From: Dolomedes plantarius
Taxonomy: Eukaryota; Arthropoda; Arachnida; Araneae; Dolomedidae
Assembly (NCBI GenBank): GCA_907164885.2
Contig: OU015493.1
Location: forward strand, 59,954,935-60,018,934
Direction of reading: 5' to 3'
DNA length: 64,000 nt
Made by a program: the position numbers and the translations under genes. Of the stretch, positions 46,012 to 61,800 are shown in pieces. Under the pieces are notes generated by a model, which had not been told where the DNA came from, did not search any database, and saw only the letters and a program-made list of their open reading frames with translations. Within the stretch, counting starts at the first letter, position 1. Each line of letters opens with the position of its first letter.

Positions 46012-47774
46012 CTGAACAAGACAGAAACGTTACATATTGGAAACAATAGAGAAAATATACAGAAACCAGTTACTTATTGATAGCATTATAAAAATAATGT
46101 TACAAAATTAAAAAATAACAGAGAACAGGCGATTTTCAACCATCAATGTATATTTTGCAGCAGATATTTGAATGACTAAGATTGTGTTTATGTACCAATC
46201 TTGATTGAGTAACAAAGCTCTTGAAAAAACATTAAAGAGTCCAGTGCACACAAAATTATTTAAAAAGTACACTTTTGTTTCCTCGGCTTAAAACAGGCTT
46301 CAGAACATGCAAAGTCAAACAAGCTAAAATGCATGTTACCACGATGATTACATTACCAGATAAACATTCATATCCTACACTGCGTTTATTCGTATTCTGA
46401 TATACGAATACATCTCCATTTTAAGTCTATTTATCTGGGAACTGGAATTTTCACGATCAGACGTCTTTAAAAGGTTATATCTGAAAAGCTAAGCAAGGTA
46501 TCAATATAGAATTTGGTGCAACATTCCTTTGTTATATTTTCATCAACAATATTTTTTTTTACCAGAAAAAAGAATTCGAATATATTTTCCTTTCAAACAA
46601 CATTTATCTGAAAAATAAGAATTTTTTCCATTTAAAGTGATTAAAACCCTTTTTAAATACAACTTTTACATATGTCGATTAGAAATTATTTTGAAATTTT
46701 TCCCACGTAGAAAAGTGGAAAAATTACTCGAATACAGCTATTCTTTGATAGATATATCAAAAATTAAACAAACTTTAAATTTTGAATTCTCCTATTTTTA
46801 GGATGCAATATTCAGTTGTTCAACAATTTTTTGTACACCGGTAAAGATCTTCATATAAAGATACATATAAAGAAAAAAAACCCAGAAATTTCGAAATTTG
46901 TTTTGATACAAAAGTAAAATTTTGTGTGCTTCTGACCCCCTTAACATCGTATAAAAAGGAATGACATATTATTAACGTACTTTCTGCTCCATTGAGATAG
47001 TCTAATACAAAATGAAGATGATTTCGAAAATGGAGATGAATCTAACAATAATTTTAAGAACTTGCCATTAATGACAACTCGGTTCAAGGGCCTTAGTTTT
47101 GGAACACGCGAAACACCTTATGAAAATGACGTCATGCTTACTTGCATTTGTAATCGACGCTCACAGGTAAATGTTACAAAATAAAGAGAATTTAGAAAAT
47201 TCCTGTTCAAAGTTCACAAACTTAAATTTCACTATTCCCCAATTACTCACTGATCTGAGTATTGAATCATTCAGAAACACTCCTCAAATTAGAAAGAAGA
47301 GCGAAAGCAAGAATATTGCTATGTGATGTATAAAGTTATTTATTCCTTTCTCTAAATTATCTACAACAGCAGATAATGCGAGCAAACTTAATCTGTTGCG
47401 TTAAAATTTTTGAGATTGTTTCTTGAATTGTATATATGTGCATTAAAAAGTTTAAAATCAGTAAAACTCTATCAAACGAAGAAAAATGAACAAACGTCTT
47501 GATCAATATTCGTTGAATTTAAACGAATTGAGAAAGTCAGGGAGATTTGAGGAGACGGCTATCAGGAGTATCAATTTATTTATATTATATTTATTTTTCT
47601 CACCGTATAACTTTTGAATACTACTCAAACATCAATTCTTTCGTTATTCAATTAAAAAAAAAAAAATCATAATGTTTCATATTTAAAGGACCCCGCCAGG
47701 CAGTCAATGCATGGAGGAGGGCCCTAACTGAATTCAGTTCGTGCCCCCCAAAACAGTTAGAAGCACGCTACGCC

Positions 47775-47970
47775 TATGGTGGTTATCGTCGTGAGCTTCC
47801 GTGCAGTGGGTTTGGGTTCAAATCCCGAATAAAGTTTGGTCGTTAGCGTGTTGTTCCCTCATAGGGAACAGTGCTGGCTCACCTAAATGGTGCTTCCACA
47901 ATAAAGTATCCAGCAAGACTTCGCGGTGAATAACGAATGGCAAATGTCTCAGGACAAGTGCCTCCTTATT
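47775..47970 (+). mobile_element. tRNA-derived SINE, 5' degraded
   Basis: B-box GTTTGGGTTCAAATCCCG, body GGCTCACCTAAATGGTGCTT, CCACAATAAAGTATCCAGCA and CAGGACAAGTGCC. Same family as 19850; the A-box is eroded. An (AT)n tract follows directly and may have grown from the SINE tail. Confidence 0.7.
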
Positions 47971-47971
47971 A

Positions 47972-47973
<2 letters not shown>

Positions 47974-48061
<88 letters not shown>
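47974..48061. repeat. (AT)n(AG)n compound microsatellite
   Basis: About 60 bp of AT followed by 27 bp of AG, ending in GGGG. Confidence 0.97.
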
Positions 48062-48064
<3 letters not shown>

Positions 48065-48369
48065 GATCAGACGCAGAAAGAAAAATTTGAATTTCTCCAT
48101 TTTGACTTTATGCTCTTAATTGAACGAATAGGTAAAATTAGTATGTCACTTTTCAGTTATTTAACAAATAAGTTACCTCAAAATTTTACCACAGTCCGAA
48201 CACTTTTTAATGAGTTGTTAAACATTTGGGAATTACATAAAGAAGCATACAGTTAAATATCTAATCGACACAATGGCATGTGTAGTAGCTGCCGGCGTGT
48301 TTAAATTACGGCAGTTCGTGCCATGATAATGATATCTGAATGGAGTAGTTAACCTCCAATTGTCAGGGA

Positions 48370-49492
48370 CGGCTGCTACCGACTGTTCGTCGATTCTCGT
48401 AGCAACAGCTCAGTTTCTGTGTTTGCTGGTCAGAATCAGGGCCTTAACCAACCAGAGACAACTTGGGGAACTCATTATCTTTAGGCAGCGGCTAAAAAAT
48501 GACTGCGATATAAAAACCGTTAGCAGCCATTAAAGAACAAACAGGAACAATATACTATAATGATTGAGGTTTTGTTTTTATTAAAATTCAAATGAATCGA
48601 CGATCTCCTTTAAACTAAAATAAATATTCCTAATTATACAGCTAAAAATCCCATCAAAAATTTCTTCATAAATAATGCACTGCTAAACAAAATAGAGTGT
48701 ACAGAATACAACGGCCACTTTGAAATTAAAACTATATAAATAATCAAAAATAAATTAAAAGCATTCTTCTTTAGAGAAACAGGAATGCAACAACGTCGTG
48801 TAAAGTCACATGATATGATCTAAGCAACAAGTGCGAAATTTGGAATCGCAAGAGTAAACCTGTAAAATTTCTGCATTTATATCTGTTGTCAGGTGCTAAT
48901 TAAAGAATGTAAACTTTATGTTAAAAAATTCATTTGAAATTTAAAATATTTTAATGAAACTTTATAAATATATTTACAAAAATATTCCAGGATTACCTTT
49001 TTCTTTATATTTCAAAATTCTATTCATATTCTGTTAATTTTAATTGTAATGTCGTATCCTAAGCTTGGAAATATGTGGAGAAATAATTTCAGCTTTTTAA
49101 TCCATAAAATTTGAGAAGAGAGTGTGAATTCCAGTGTTTGCGTGCAGGCAGGAATAAATCTCAATTGAGTGAGATACTTAATAAAGCAACTTTTTAATTT
49201 CAAGAGCTTTAAGAGTCAAGTCCCTTTCTTAGAATGCAGCATGAAAACAAATAATTAACATTATTCAAATAACAAATGGTTGTGATGCATTTAAAAGAAA
49301 ACTAACGACGGAAAAAGCTTGTTTGATAACAAAGAACATTTTATGCGAAAAGAATGAATATAATGCAAAGATAAATTTTTTGATTCATTTCATTTATGCA
49401 TTTTTTATATTGAATCATCGTGGGGAGAAGGGGCTTAAGAGGTAGTTAGAGGGAGCTCAATCCCTTAGTCTCCCTTTAGTTACGCCCCTGGT
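48370..49492. repeat. Repeat R2, copy 1
   Basis: It shares ordered blocks with 56800-57680: CAGGAATGCAACAACG versus TGGATGCAACAATGG, GGCCACTTTGAAATTAAA versus GGTCGCTTTGAAAGTGGA, AAATTCAAATGAATCGACGA versus AAAATTCAAAAAAATCGACG. The right end TTAGTTACGCCCCTG suggests a hAT-like terminus. Boundaries are not fixed. Confidence 0.5.
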
Positions 49493-49582
49493 TTGAAAAA
49501 AAAAAAAAGGTGATTTCGAAAGTGGTTTAAATGTCCCGAAATAGTCTCAGTATCATAACAAATTGAGTTTTGGTCACATTAC

Positions 49583-49699
49583 CTCTTCTCGCAGTCCTTC
49601 GAGTTGCGATACATGATCGTGAAGGTTGGACCGCCGGACATTAAACTGTTCTCTGAGAGTTTGAAGCTGCGCTTGTAATTGTTCCTCGGCTCTCGCCGC
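49583..49699 (-). CDS. BicDR: BicDR exon (coiled coil)
   Basis: Thirty-nine codons, acceptor CCTTACAG and donor GTAATG, phase 0. It reads AARAEEQLQAQLQTLREQFN then VRRSNLHDHVSQLEGLREE. It aligns with human BICDL1 VERQLSMQVHALREDF... IIRLESLQAE. No open reading frame beyond the exon supports it; the evidence is the splice sites plus family similarity and frame continuity with both neighbours. Confidence 0.9.
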
Positions 49700-49781
49700 C
49701 TGTAAGGAAAAGAAGCATTATTCAATAAAAAGGAAAAAATGTATAGACATGTGGTCAGGAAAATTTCATTTAAGAAATATT

Positions 49782-50243
49782 AGCCGGGCTTCACCCAGCT
49801 ATCGAATCACTTGACATTCGAATCACAATTCACTTGAATTTAAATTTTTTTCACATTTAATTGCCGAAAAATCTCCAAAAATCCGTACATCTTCAAATGA
49901 TCTATTTATGATTAAAAAGTTTGAATTAAAAGTATTGAAAAATAGAAATAGAATTAAAAATTAGACACACGATGAAACATTTCTTTTCAGTGATTCATTT
50001 TTTTAGTGAGAATCCCGCTGTGAAAGAATCACGTAACAGAATAAGTGTACGCAGAAAAAATTATCAGTTTTTAAAGTTCTTTCCAAATATGTAACATTTA
50101 TGCACTTTCATAAAAAAAAAATACATCGATTTCGACATTTTCAAACATGGCCGAATTTCATAACGGATGTTGTACCATAAACGGTCTACCCGGAATTGTT
50201 CCGGCTACCGACAAAGTTTTTCTTTTATTTATATAGATAGAGA
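49782..50243 (-). mobile_element. Helitron-like element, inverted
   Basis: The minus strand begins near TCTCTATCTATATAAATAAA, has GTCGGTAGCCGGAACAATTC and ends AGCTGGGTGAAGCCCGGCTA before AT. The hairpin-forming GGGTGAAGCCC before a CTA|A end recalls Helitron 3' termini. It is non-coding. Confidence 0.5.
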
Positions 50244-51673
50244 ATGTGAAAAGCGAAGAACGTACCAAAATGACCACATGTAAAGATACACGCAAATACA
50301 CTTAAGTCATGAGGGATGACCATTCTGCTATTACTCTCTTTCAAGTCCCAAAAATTTATAAGTCGTTTTTAAGAACTTTTTTTTTACCTTTAGATGTTGT
50401 AACAGCCTATCTAAAGACAAATGGAATGTACACCTTATGTTTTCGAAAAAAAAAATACTATGATGTTATAAATGTGAAATTTACTCACAGTGTTCTCCCA
50501 GTTCACCAAATAGCGGAACTTTTATAGGAAATAAATGTAAAAGTCTTATGCCATTTTGTACAAAAGTTATATGATGCACACAATCCCAATTTTATACAAA
50601 ACAATTTATAAGGTATTATAACTTAGTTTGTAAAAAAATACCAATAAAATCCAAAAGGAAAACAAGATTTCAAGTATATTGCGATGCTTAAATAGAACAG
50701 GATTTTTAACGAAATGATCATTACTGCCAACTAACTACTCACATTGTAAAATCTTTATTCCCTCTTGCTATACCATATCTCAACTTTTCTCCTCAGAGAG
50801 AAAGAATCAAGACCAATGGGCTTATAGTTGATTATTGGCTGCATCTACAGTGTATCTAAAGGAATAATCTAAAATTTCCTGCCGTCATTCTATAAAAAAG
50901 TACCCAATACATCAACGCTTGAGCTACTCTAACTGAAACCGGAAGAGTACTAAACGTCATGGTTACAAATTTAAGGACCTTTAAGGATTTGTCGGTACTT
51001 TCTTGTGAAGATTTTTATTGATTTTAAAGGGCGCGGGAGCTCTTTTAGAGTCCTAAATTGACTGAGAAGGACAGCCTAATTAAGGTAAGTATCATGACTT
51101 TCTCAGATTGTGCTGTTGGCATTGAATTTCAGAAAATAGATCATCGGGCGCTACGCGCATCCTTAAATATCTTTCACGCACAAAGCTTATATGTGTTACA
51201 TAACTTTCGCTGCCTTAGGGAACGACAGACTAATTTATGAGGGGCAGAAAAGCCTTTGAAGCAGAAAAAGGTTACGCCAATCGTTTACAACGAGAAACAT
51301 GTCAAACCAGCAGGATGTTTTAACGAGCAAATAAATAACAGCTGAATCGCAGTAAATTACACGATCGCAGGGCTCATTGGAATGTTAAATGATTCTGTAA
51401 GTGTGACACTTTCAGCTACCTTGAATGAATCATGCGTTACTACAGAGAGTTGAGTTTGCTCAGGGGGAAATTACACGGCATTCGTTTTCAGTTTTGCAAC
51501 GGCGTCATTGCGTACATTTGAGGAGCGTACATAAGTCGACATCACTGACCGAATAATCGAAGCACACAGAGATTTTTATCCAGTATGAGCGTGGCCTTTG
51601 CGTTTCAAAAGTATGTTAATTCATGACTGAGGTTAGGTCGCAGATTAAGAAAGCTTCGTACAGATGAAAACAG

Positions 51674-51674
<1 letters not shown>

Positions 51675-51758
<84 letters not shown>
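51675..51758. repeat. (AT)n(GT)n microsatellite
   Basis: About 65 bp AT followed by 19 bp GT. Confidence 0.97.
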
Positions 51759-53880
<2,122 letters not shown>

Positions 53881-53999
53881 TCTACAGAGTTTACACGCTG
53901 GGTAAGACATTCCTGGTAATTTTAATCATAAATATTTAACAATCTTTTAAAAGTAAATTAAGCCCATTACCACCCAGCACAATGACAACTATTTATTTT

Positions 54000-56270
54000 T
54001 AATGCATGCATAAATATTGCCTTTCTTACTGATAAGGAATGCCGCCAGAAATGTAGCAGAAAAGCAACATATTTCCACGTTAATAACAGCCATAGAATAC
54101 ATTTTCCGGTTAGAAAAAGTTTTATGTAGCTTTTCAGAAGCGGCCTTTTATTAGATTCATATCGTATGATCGGCAGAGATCAAGGGAAAACTTATATTTG
54201 CTCAAAATTTTGAACAATGATTTTTGACAGATTTGAAAGCCAAGTTCACGAGAAAAAACGAATCTTAACCTAGAAACGCGTCCGTCTGTTTGATAGGTAA
54301 TCTGTAACTCACACTGGTTTGATATTTTTAAAAGCTATAAGAAAAGTAGAGTGAAATTAAAATAGAGCTCAGTGCTATATGCTGAAAATATTTCATATAT
54401 GCGCAGTTTATAATATATTTTGTTTTTTCCGGTTATTCTAGACCAGCGGATCCAAAAAGTGAAATCTCTACAATGATTGTCAATAGTTACGTTTCCGCGA
54501 GCGATAGGGCATTTTTTTATATAAAGGAATTTTTTTTATGTTTAAAAAAATGGTTTTAACTCGATAATGTGATATATAAGTCGAGGGGAAAAAATAAATA
54601 TTCAAGTACTTGAAAGATGACAAGTCATTAGAAAATATTGTCATCAAAATGACTTTTTAATGAATACAGAAAGATTATACCTTAAAATAAGGAAGAAAAA
54701 TTTTCCCCCCGAAGACTGAATTCTAAATAAACCGAATGCATTGTAATATTAAATTAAATTATCTCGAAATAAATGCTCATTTCCACGCAATACTGAAATT
54801 AACTCAAATTCTTTATAAACCTCGCTTGGTGTGTAACTCAACTAGAGTGGCGTAGTCACTGACTAAAAACTTAATAGCTGGAAACAGGGTCTCACTATGG
54901 TATTTGTGCCGTGTGAAGGGTCCTGAGGCTTTTCGGAGCTACCGACCTTGATAAATGAGACCCTGAAATATTTTTCTCTGATGCAGTGCAGCTTATCCAA
55001 TAGCTACAAATCTCAGAGTAATAGAGAAATTAACTATAAACCAATTAATACCACACGTACAGTTTTATCTCCGAAAACCATAGGTATTTGAATGACTGTC
55101 TATCTGATAACTACTTCTCTAAACCTTGAACAGCCTTGTCTATAGTTATTTTCCCCAGAATACACATTTTTCGCAACAAACCACTGCATACCAGACGAGC
55201 TGACCTAGATTTCATCTGACCCATACGCTTTCAAAAGAATGCAGAGAGGGATAAATACTTTTTTCATCCATTCACACCGTTCGAAGCTCTTCCGGGTAGT
55301 AAGGGGGGAGAGAATGGGTCAAAAGTTGTGGCCAGTCGACGAGACCGTTCTGTTTGAGCGATTATTTGCTTGGTTTATAATACCATGTCAGATTCATTCC
55401 AGAGCGGTACAAGGTACACACGTACTTATCTCTTGGTCATATATGATGGGAAGCAGTAAATCGAGTGTCATAGAGAGGAAATACGGTGGTTTAAGCGGTG
55501 TCGTTTTTTGGTTTTGACTACTGTAAACGTCTCATTTTTATGTAAAACTGTCGGCACGAAATGAAAAAAAAAATGACCTTGCTTGCTTGACAAGCATGAT
55601 TCATTTTGGGATTTGATGTCTGCAACTGTTATGCGGAATGCAATTTTTACTTTCTTTACAATGAATAGTAAGTACTCTGTAGACCCCTATAAAAGCTCAA
55701 TTGAGTGCGGTCAAGGGTTGTCTAGAATCGAGCAAGTTGAGCCAACCTTCCAGAAAGAATATATTGAATTATTGAAGTTCGAAAATTAGAGAGCGATAAA
55801 TATGTCACGCATGTCATGATCAACACAAAATAGGGTTAATTAATCATATGTAGACTGGGATCATTACGTATGCATAATAGATCATTTAATATTCTAAAAC
55901 CGTACTGCGGATGCTCAACGATTACCCAAACAATGTGAAAGGCATGAGAAATTGATGTTACTGTGTGGTAAATATAAAACCGGCTAAATTCTACAGTCAG
56001 CAAAAATTGCATTCCAACTGGACAATGGATAACGCCATTTACAATGATATTCATATCTTTCAATCCCCCCCCCTCCGTTTTCTGTATATTTCGAAATTAA
56101 ATAGGGAAAGAGCATTAAATTTGTACTCAGTAGCTCAATGATTTAGCTCAGCTTGGTATTTTAAACTAAACACTTACGAAAGGAAGTAATAATTTTGCTT
56201 GTCTGCTTTTGAAAAGCCAATTACAGTGTCGTCATTCCATGTCAAAGGCAAAATCTAACCATCTTATTTG
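54000..56270. other. Intron sequence without recognised features
   Basis: Short open frames at 55239-55517 and 55583-55789 have no known domain and no splice support. One block, GTGGCGTAGTCACTGAC at 54845, resembles common hAT-type ends but is unpaired. Confidence 0.35.
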
Positions 56271-56275
56271 CCACC

Positions 56276-56689
56276 TTAAGGCTGCTATGTACTAACCCCA
56301 TTGGATTCTCTCACCTCAATGTTAACCTATGGAGAAAATTTGTCCACGGATTACCGACTTGGATTCAAGGATTTTTTTTTAAAAATTGTACTCCGTCAGA
56401 GAGAAAGAAATTTTACATTTGTGCACATTTTTCGTTTTTTTTTTAAAATGCAATTAATATTTTAAAATTTAAATTATTCGGGGGTAAAATATGGTATAGT
56501 GTGTTTTAAACGCTCATAAATCGCTCAACCCCCCTAGAGAGAGAGAGAGAGCCATTACAATCCCTCAAAATGTCAATCCTAAGGGAGGTGGAATTCTCGA
56601 ACTATCAACTGGATTCCTCCCACCACAAGAGTCTGCAAGAAGAGGAAAAGGGAAATAAATTTTTTTTTCTTAATACATAGCAGCCTTAA
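56276..56689. mobile_element. GCTGC-ended MITE family, copy B
   Basis: The left end TTAAGGCTGCTATGTACTAA and right end TTAATACATAGCAGCCTTAA are inverted repeats. The left third carries TTGGATTCTCTCACCTCAAT and GTTAACCTATGGAGAAAATT. The right third has an (AG)n patch and AGTCTGCAAGAAGAGGAAAA. At 414 bp it is an internal-deletion form of copy C. Confidence 0.82.
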
Positions 56690-56799
56690 AATATGGTGGC
56701 GAAAGGCGCAGGTTGGGACTATATAGGACAAAAGCACAGGTTGTTGGTTTACAGTTGTGACCATGCCTTATTGTTTACAAACATGCTTGAGGTCTACAG

Positions 56800-57680
56800 A
56801 AAAAAAAAATTCAACATAACCTGGTAGCTGTATCTTAACCGGATGAACCAAGGCCGTAACCATCTCAAGGCTCTTAATCTTTTATTGGGACCTGATAAAA
56901 TTACAATTTAATAATGTAGTAAGTAAACCATTAAAGGACAAAGAGTAACAATAAAGCGATATGATAATGAAGATTTTTTTCGTAAAATTCAAAAAAATCG
57001 ACGACACCATTTTAGTGAATAATTAGATCTAAAATGTAGTGCCTAAAAAAAAAATAACTAACGCTATTCAGAGCAGTTCCAAAATCTCCTGTTCCTACAA
57101 TATGTAAAAAAAAAATTTCTTTTCTAAAAAATTACTAACGAAACAATTGCAAAATGAAATGCTAAGCGCACTTTGGTCGCTTTGAAAGTGGAATAAAAAA
57201 ACCTTCTTTTCTTTAGAAGAACTGGATGCAACAATGGAAAACGGAGTCACAAAATGATGCAATTTTGTGGTAATCGAGAAACCTGGAATCTCTTAAAAAG
57301 TTTTTCTGTAGATATAAGCATCAGTTTTGCATTTGCTTTCATTCACGCCTAATTTCAATCATATGACAAAGAAGTAATCAAAAACGACAAGCTTTTATTT
57401 TCTCAATGCTATAGAGTGCTGTCCCCTTTTAAAAAAGCATAAAATACCAAGAATTGAAACGTTTTTCAAATCACAAATGGTGATCATTCATTTAGAAAAA
57501 AAATTTACATCGAGAAAGCTTAGCTGTTTACAAAATACATTTTATGGGAAAAGGAAGAGTAATGAGGTAATAACAATTTTTTCTCTTATTACTTTTACAT
57601 TTTGAACCATCTCTGAAGGGCTCAAGATTGTTGGAGGGGGCTAAGCCCCCCTCTCTGGTCATCATCTTGAGCGGAACAAA
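56800..57680. repeat. Repeat R2, copy 2
   Basis: It is collinear with 48370-49492 over diverged blocks. It ends near a palindromic patch: GGCTCAAGATTGTTGGAGG, GGGGCTAAGCCCCCC and CATCATCTTGAGC. Confidence 0.5.
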
Positions 57681-58646
57681 ATACCCATAGACAAATGGCC
57701 ATTGAAACGCAAACTCTAATACAAATGCATGATTAGCTGGTTAATTGCTCACAAAGAAGTTGTATTTTAATAAAAACATCGTAACAGTGAGAAAACGATT
57801 TGAATTCGTTTGATCAATTCACTCTCTGATCCATCAATGACATAGTGAAAATATAAAACGTATAAAAGAAATAAAATATCTGGAACTAGAAACGAAATAA
57901 ACTAAAAATTAACAACTTTGTTTCCTCGATGGAATCTCAGATCCATTCTTTTAAAAGGCTAATATAAAGACACAAATGGATCAACTAACCAACTAACCTA
58001 CATGACCAAAATATTTAATTTTTGTCTTACAACTCCGATTTCATTTGGGTACCCCTAATGAACTCATTATGGTAGAAAGAATATTTCTAAAAGGTTGACG
58101 GAAAATTCAGTGACGTGAGAGATGTATTAAAAATATCTCACAGCTACAGGGACCACTATTCGATAAGTAACGTCATGTTTGAAAATGAAACAAAACAAAA
58201 CCCGAAAAAAATAAACGAAATAGGTCCATTCTATACACGTAACAAAAATGGCTTGAAATATCTCACTTTGGAAAAAAGGGTGGTCAATCACTCGCGTACG
58301 GGTTTTTTTTTTTAATGTAAGTCCTTACTTGATATCAAATGAAGACTTTTAAATAAATCAGATTTTTTTAAAAAAATTGCGAGGGGGGGGGGGGGAGAAT
58401 GATTCTGGCAAAAGGTCCATTATCCGTTTGTTTATGTTTTTGAGGGACAGTGCTCACGTGAACAAACAAACAAACAAAAAAAACTTTTCTTACAACTGAT
58501 ACTCTTTTTTATCTATCTACGGGAATTAGGCGACAGTGGTTAGTAGTAGGCCCAACCAAGGTTTAACTACAACCGGTTACCCTAGAACCAAAGAACAGGG
58601 TTGGCAGACTGCAAAACTGATCCAGTCAAATTCTACTCGAACATAC

Positions 58647-58862
58647 CTGTTTGAGCTGCGCCGTCAGCCTATGGTTCTGTTCGGTGAGCTCCTGAAGAAG
58701 TTGAGCTTTCTCCTTCTCGGTGTTCTTTTGCAAGGCGTTCTGCTCCTCAAGCTCTTTTCTGAGCTCTTCGATGTCGCTTTGAAGCTCGAGGATCCGGCTG
58801 TCGTAGTCCCCAACCAATGAATCTAGCTTCCTACGGAGACCGTGCTTTTCCTGTTCGAGGAG
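58647..58862 (-). CDS. BicDR: BicDR exon, first in window (coiled coil 1 region)
   Basis: Seventy-two codons between a CTTTGCAG acceptor and a GTATGT donor, phase 0 at both ends. It reads LLEQEKHGLRRKLDSLVGDY, DSRILELQSDIEELRKEL and LLQELTEQNHRLTAQLKQ. Human BICDL1 has LEQEKHEL, VSELESDVKQLQDELE and AVQELSEQNQRLLDQL at the same place (from memory). Leucines follow a heptad pattern, as in the N-terminal coiled coil that lies along dynactin. The exon with the AARLGKALLERN-type CC1 box would precede it. Confidence 0.93.
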
Positions 58863-61800
58863 CTGCAAAGAACAAGATACAGTCAACATATCTGAATAAT
58901 AACAAAGTCTTCTTCTGCATTGTTGAATGGCAGCATGAAATTATGTGGTTATGAAAATCAGTATGGAATCTATTCCCAGGCTAAGAAGAATTCGGAGCTT
59001 ATCCCAGTCTTTCCCGGAGTGAAGGGTCTTTTTAATGAGATATTTAACTATTTCAATATTTTTTATACAATTATAGGTAATTTTAGAAATGTAATTAATT
59101 ATTTCTCTTTAAATTTTAGAAGTAACCCGTATGAACTCAAGTATAGTGATTTGGATAATATTTTTGATTGATTGATTTGTCATCTTTCAGAAATAATCGG
59201 ACATTTTCCACACCATCGATTATCATAACGATTGTGATGAGAAATAAGATAAGAATTTTCGAAAGCAAAATTTTAAATCTCCTTTATCTTTTAGGCAAAT
59301 TTTCTCTTTTTATTTATTAAACTAATCGTTCAAACATTTTTTTTTGTTGGAAAATCCCCGTAAAACAATCTGAATAGCGATCAAGCATTAAAAAAAAAAT
59401 GATAAAATAATTTTGTCTAAATGGCAGATTATTCTTTCAGCTAACAGATGACGGCGATGAATTTTGAACCGAAACCATTAGTCGTTTATCTTATCATATG
59501 AAATAGGAATAAAAATTGCAGTAGTTTCGATAAATTGCCGTCATGTTTTTGTCAATATTTCAGACGATTTGTCGCCAAATTTGGCATTTATTCAGTTTTT
59601 GAAGGATGATAAATAGATAATTAATCTCATCTTCGGACGTTCGACAAAAATAAGCTCAAACCTAACAAACTCGTCAAATGATAGCTAATTGGAACTACAA
59701 CCTTAAAAATAATTCTGTAATAAGTGGATTAATGAGGCATGTTTTATCATGTTTCTACTCATTTTAAGGAGATTTAATATTTAGTAATCTGTTGCAATTA
59801 TGTTAGAACAAATTACAGACAAACAAACCCATCGTGTTTCACTATTATATAAGTGTATGTCTACATAGCAAACTATACAGTTTTGTAACACTTAATGCAG
59901 GTTTCCCACCAACAAGAATTTCGCATTGGGGAGGCAAATGCCCAGTGGTGAAATTTGTATGATTCAAAGAATACATTGTCAAGTAACAAGATTCAAGTCG
60001 CAAATGTCCGAAAAGTAATCGTAGGTCGGCGTCAGTTTAAGGCACTATCCTACTAATGTGCATAGATTGTGACACCATACGCAATTCTGTAAGTGCAGGG
60101 TAACGGCTATAAAAACTACTTGAATTTGTGAGCGTGTTTAAAAAAGACCATTCAAAACAATTTGAAAGGGAAAAAAAATGCTTCTAAAGGCAGATCAAAA
60201 CGGCATTTGGTGATTTACGAGCAGCAAAACTGCTAGTTGCGGAACTCGTTATCTTGATTGTCTATAATGACTCCTATTTTCTAAATTTTCAAGAATACAT
60301 CATTAAAATGTTAGAGGGATTAAGCCTGTGTACTTTTGGTACTTATGAAACATTACCAAACTATTCAAATAGTGTAATGTAATAATGCGAAGAATAACTG
60401 TCAGAACTAAATACTTCTTGGTAACCAACTGGTTGTTAGCCAGCCTGTAATGTTTAGCTAATTTGAAAACTGACTTTCACCTAATTTTATCATAAAAAAT
60501 TTAAGTTTTCTATGGTGAGTTACAGCTAGTACCTCAAAGTAGGCATGACATTATGTGTGGGTTACTTGCTGTTTTTTCTATGAGAATCTCAACTTTCATT
60601 CCAAACATTCTGACTTGTTTATTGAAAATGTTAGAGTTAGAGTTAGAGTTCGAGTTATCACGATCAAAGTTGTGAGTGGCAGCGCTACACCGGATCGTAA
60701 CTATACACCTGCTATGGAATTTAACAGTCTCGGACAGTTCTCAAAGCACACTCTATAACCTGAAAATAGAGTTTGCATGCGAAACAAAGAAAGAAAATTA
60801 TGCTCCAGTCATGATTCAAAAGGGAAGCATTATATATTAGACCGAAACCTTTGCCATGTTTACACTAGGCTGGCTTCGGAAACTGGAGGGGATATCGCTA
60901 ACCATAACAGTACGGCTCGGGTTAAGAATAGAGCACTAATCTCGTTACAGACGCCGGAGACCCGCGGATTTTCAGCGAGGGGTCGGTTAATCCTTTTTCA
61001 CCGATCAGAAACGATAAGGGGAAAAGTGCAGGTATGGTTGTATGCAAGCAAGGTAGAAAAAGCAGAAACGGAAGTTATGATCGGTTGATTTAAAATAAGG
61101 GATATGATGCGTAAATGCCACAGAGAAAAACTTCTAAAGTTACATTGTAAAACGAAATGTTGTTTCAGGTTGAAAAAGGCTACCTGTTTCGTGTAACGTT
61201 TCTGGGTATCGGGTTTACCTGTTTCGCGTATCCCTCTTATGTATCTTAAATTGACTCTCTAGATCCATATTTAGTAACATACCAAAAAAACAGCATTTCA
61301 TTTTTTTTACTGTGTACTTCATGAATTAGGATTTTCGCAAAGACGCTGAATTATAATAATTGATTTTTATAGAATAAGGAATTGAATAAATATTAAAGTA
61401 ATCATTAAATATTAAGGCTTATAGCTTTTAGGGCTTCGTTCTCCTCTAGGGTAATGCAATACCGCTGTTCATTATACTTCATTATTGGAAAAAATGTTTA
61501 AAAAGCATGTACTATATTGACTCGATGAATGCTTGTAAAGCATATGATACAAATGTTCTGATAATCTGACCTTTACAGCAGAAATCTCGTCTTCTTTTAA
61601 GGCAGTTGACCTCGCAGATCTTCAATCCTCATCTTAAGTTATGGGAGTTTGCCCCCCCCCCCCCCAGTATTTTTGCAACCACAAATGTATGTTTTTGAAA
61701 ACTGTTTTCTGCTTTTATAAACATATCTTGAAACTTATTGTTTAAAAAATCTTTTACTGTTTAACTGTTTTAATTTTGAGTGATAGACACAAATAATTTA

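Larger units (their letters stand above)
46012..49582 (-). other. BicDR intron, 3.6 kb
   Basis: It contains a SINE, an (AT)(GA) microsatellite and one copy of repeat R2. The first 1.6 kb shows nothing recognisable. Confidence 0.6.

Noticed and set aside
57600..57670. Palindromic GGGGCTAAGCCCCCC patch as a bacterial-type terminator
   Set aside because: The context is eukaryotic intron DNA at the end of repeat R2; no transcription unit ends there.
58536..58820. 94-codon plus-strand frame rich in Leu
   Set aside because: It is the antisense of the well-supported BicDR exon at 58647-58862.
60630..60655. GTTAGA repeats (also GGTTAGAGAAA near 53160) as telomere-like arrays
   Set aside because: Only three or four imperfect units; too short and not the TTAGG arthropod telomere unit.
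60777..61088. 103-codon plus frame in a GC-richer patch
   Set aside because: No recognisable motif on either strand; more likely a repeat fragment. It was also checked as a possible upstream BicDR exon, but no AARLGKALLERN-like sequence is present.
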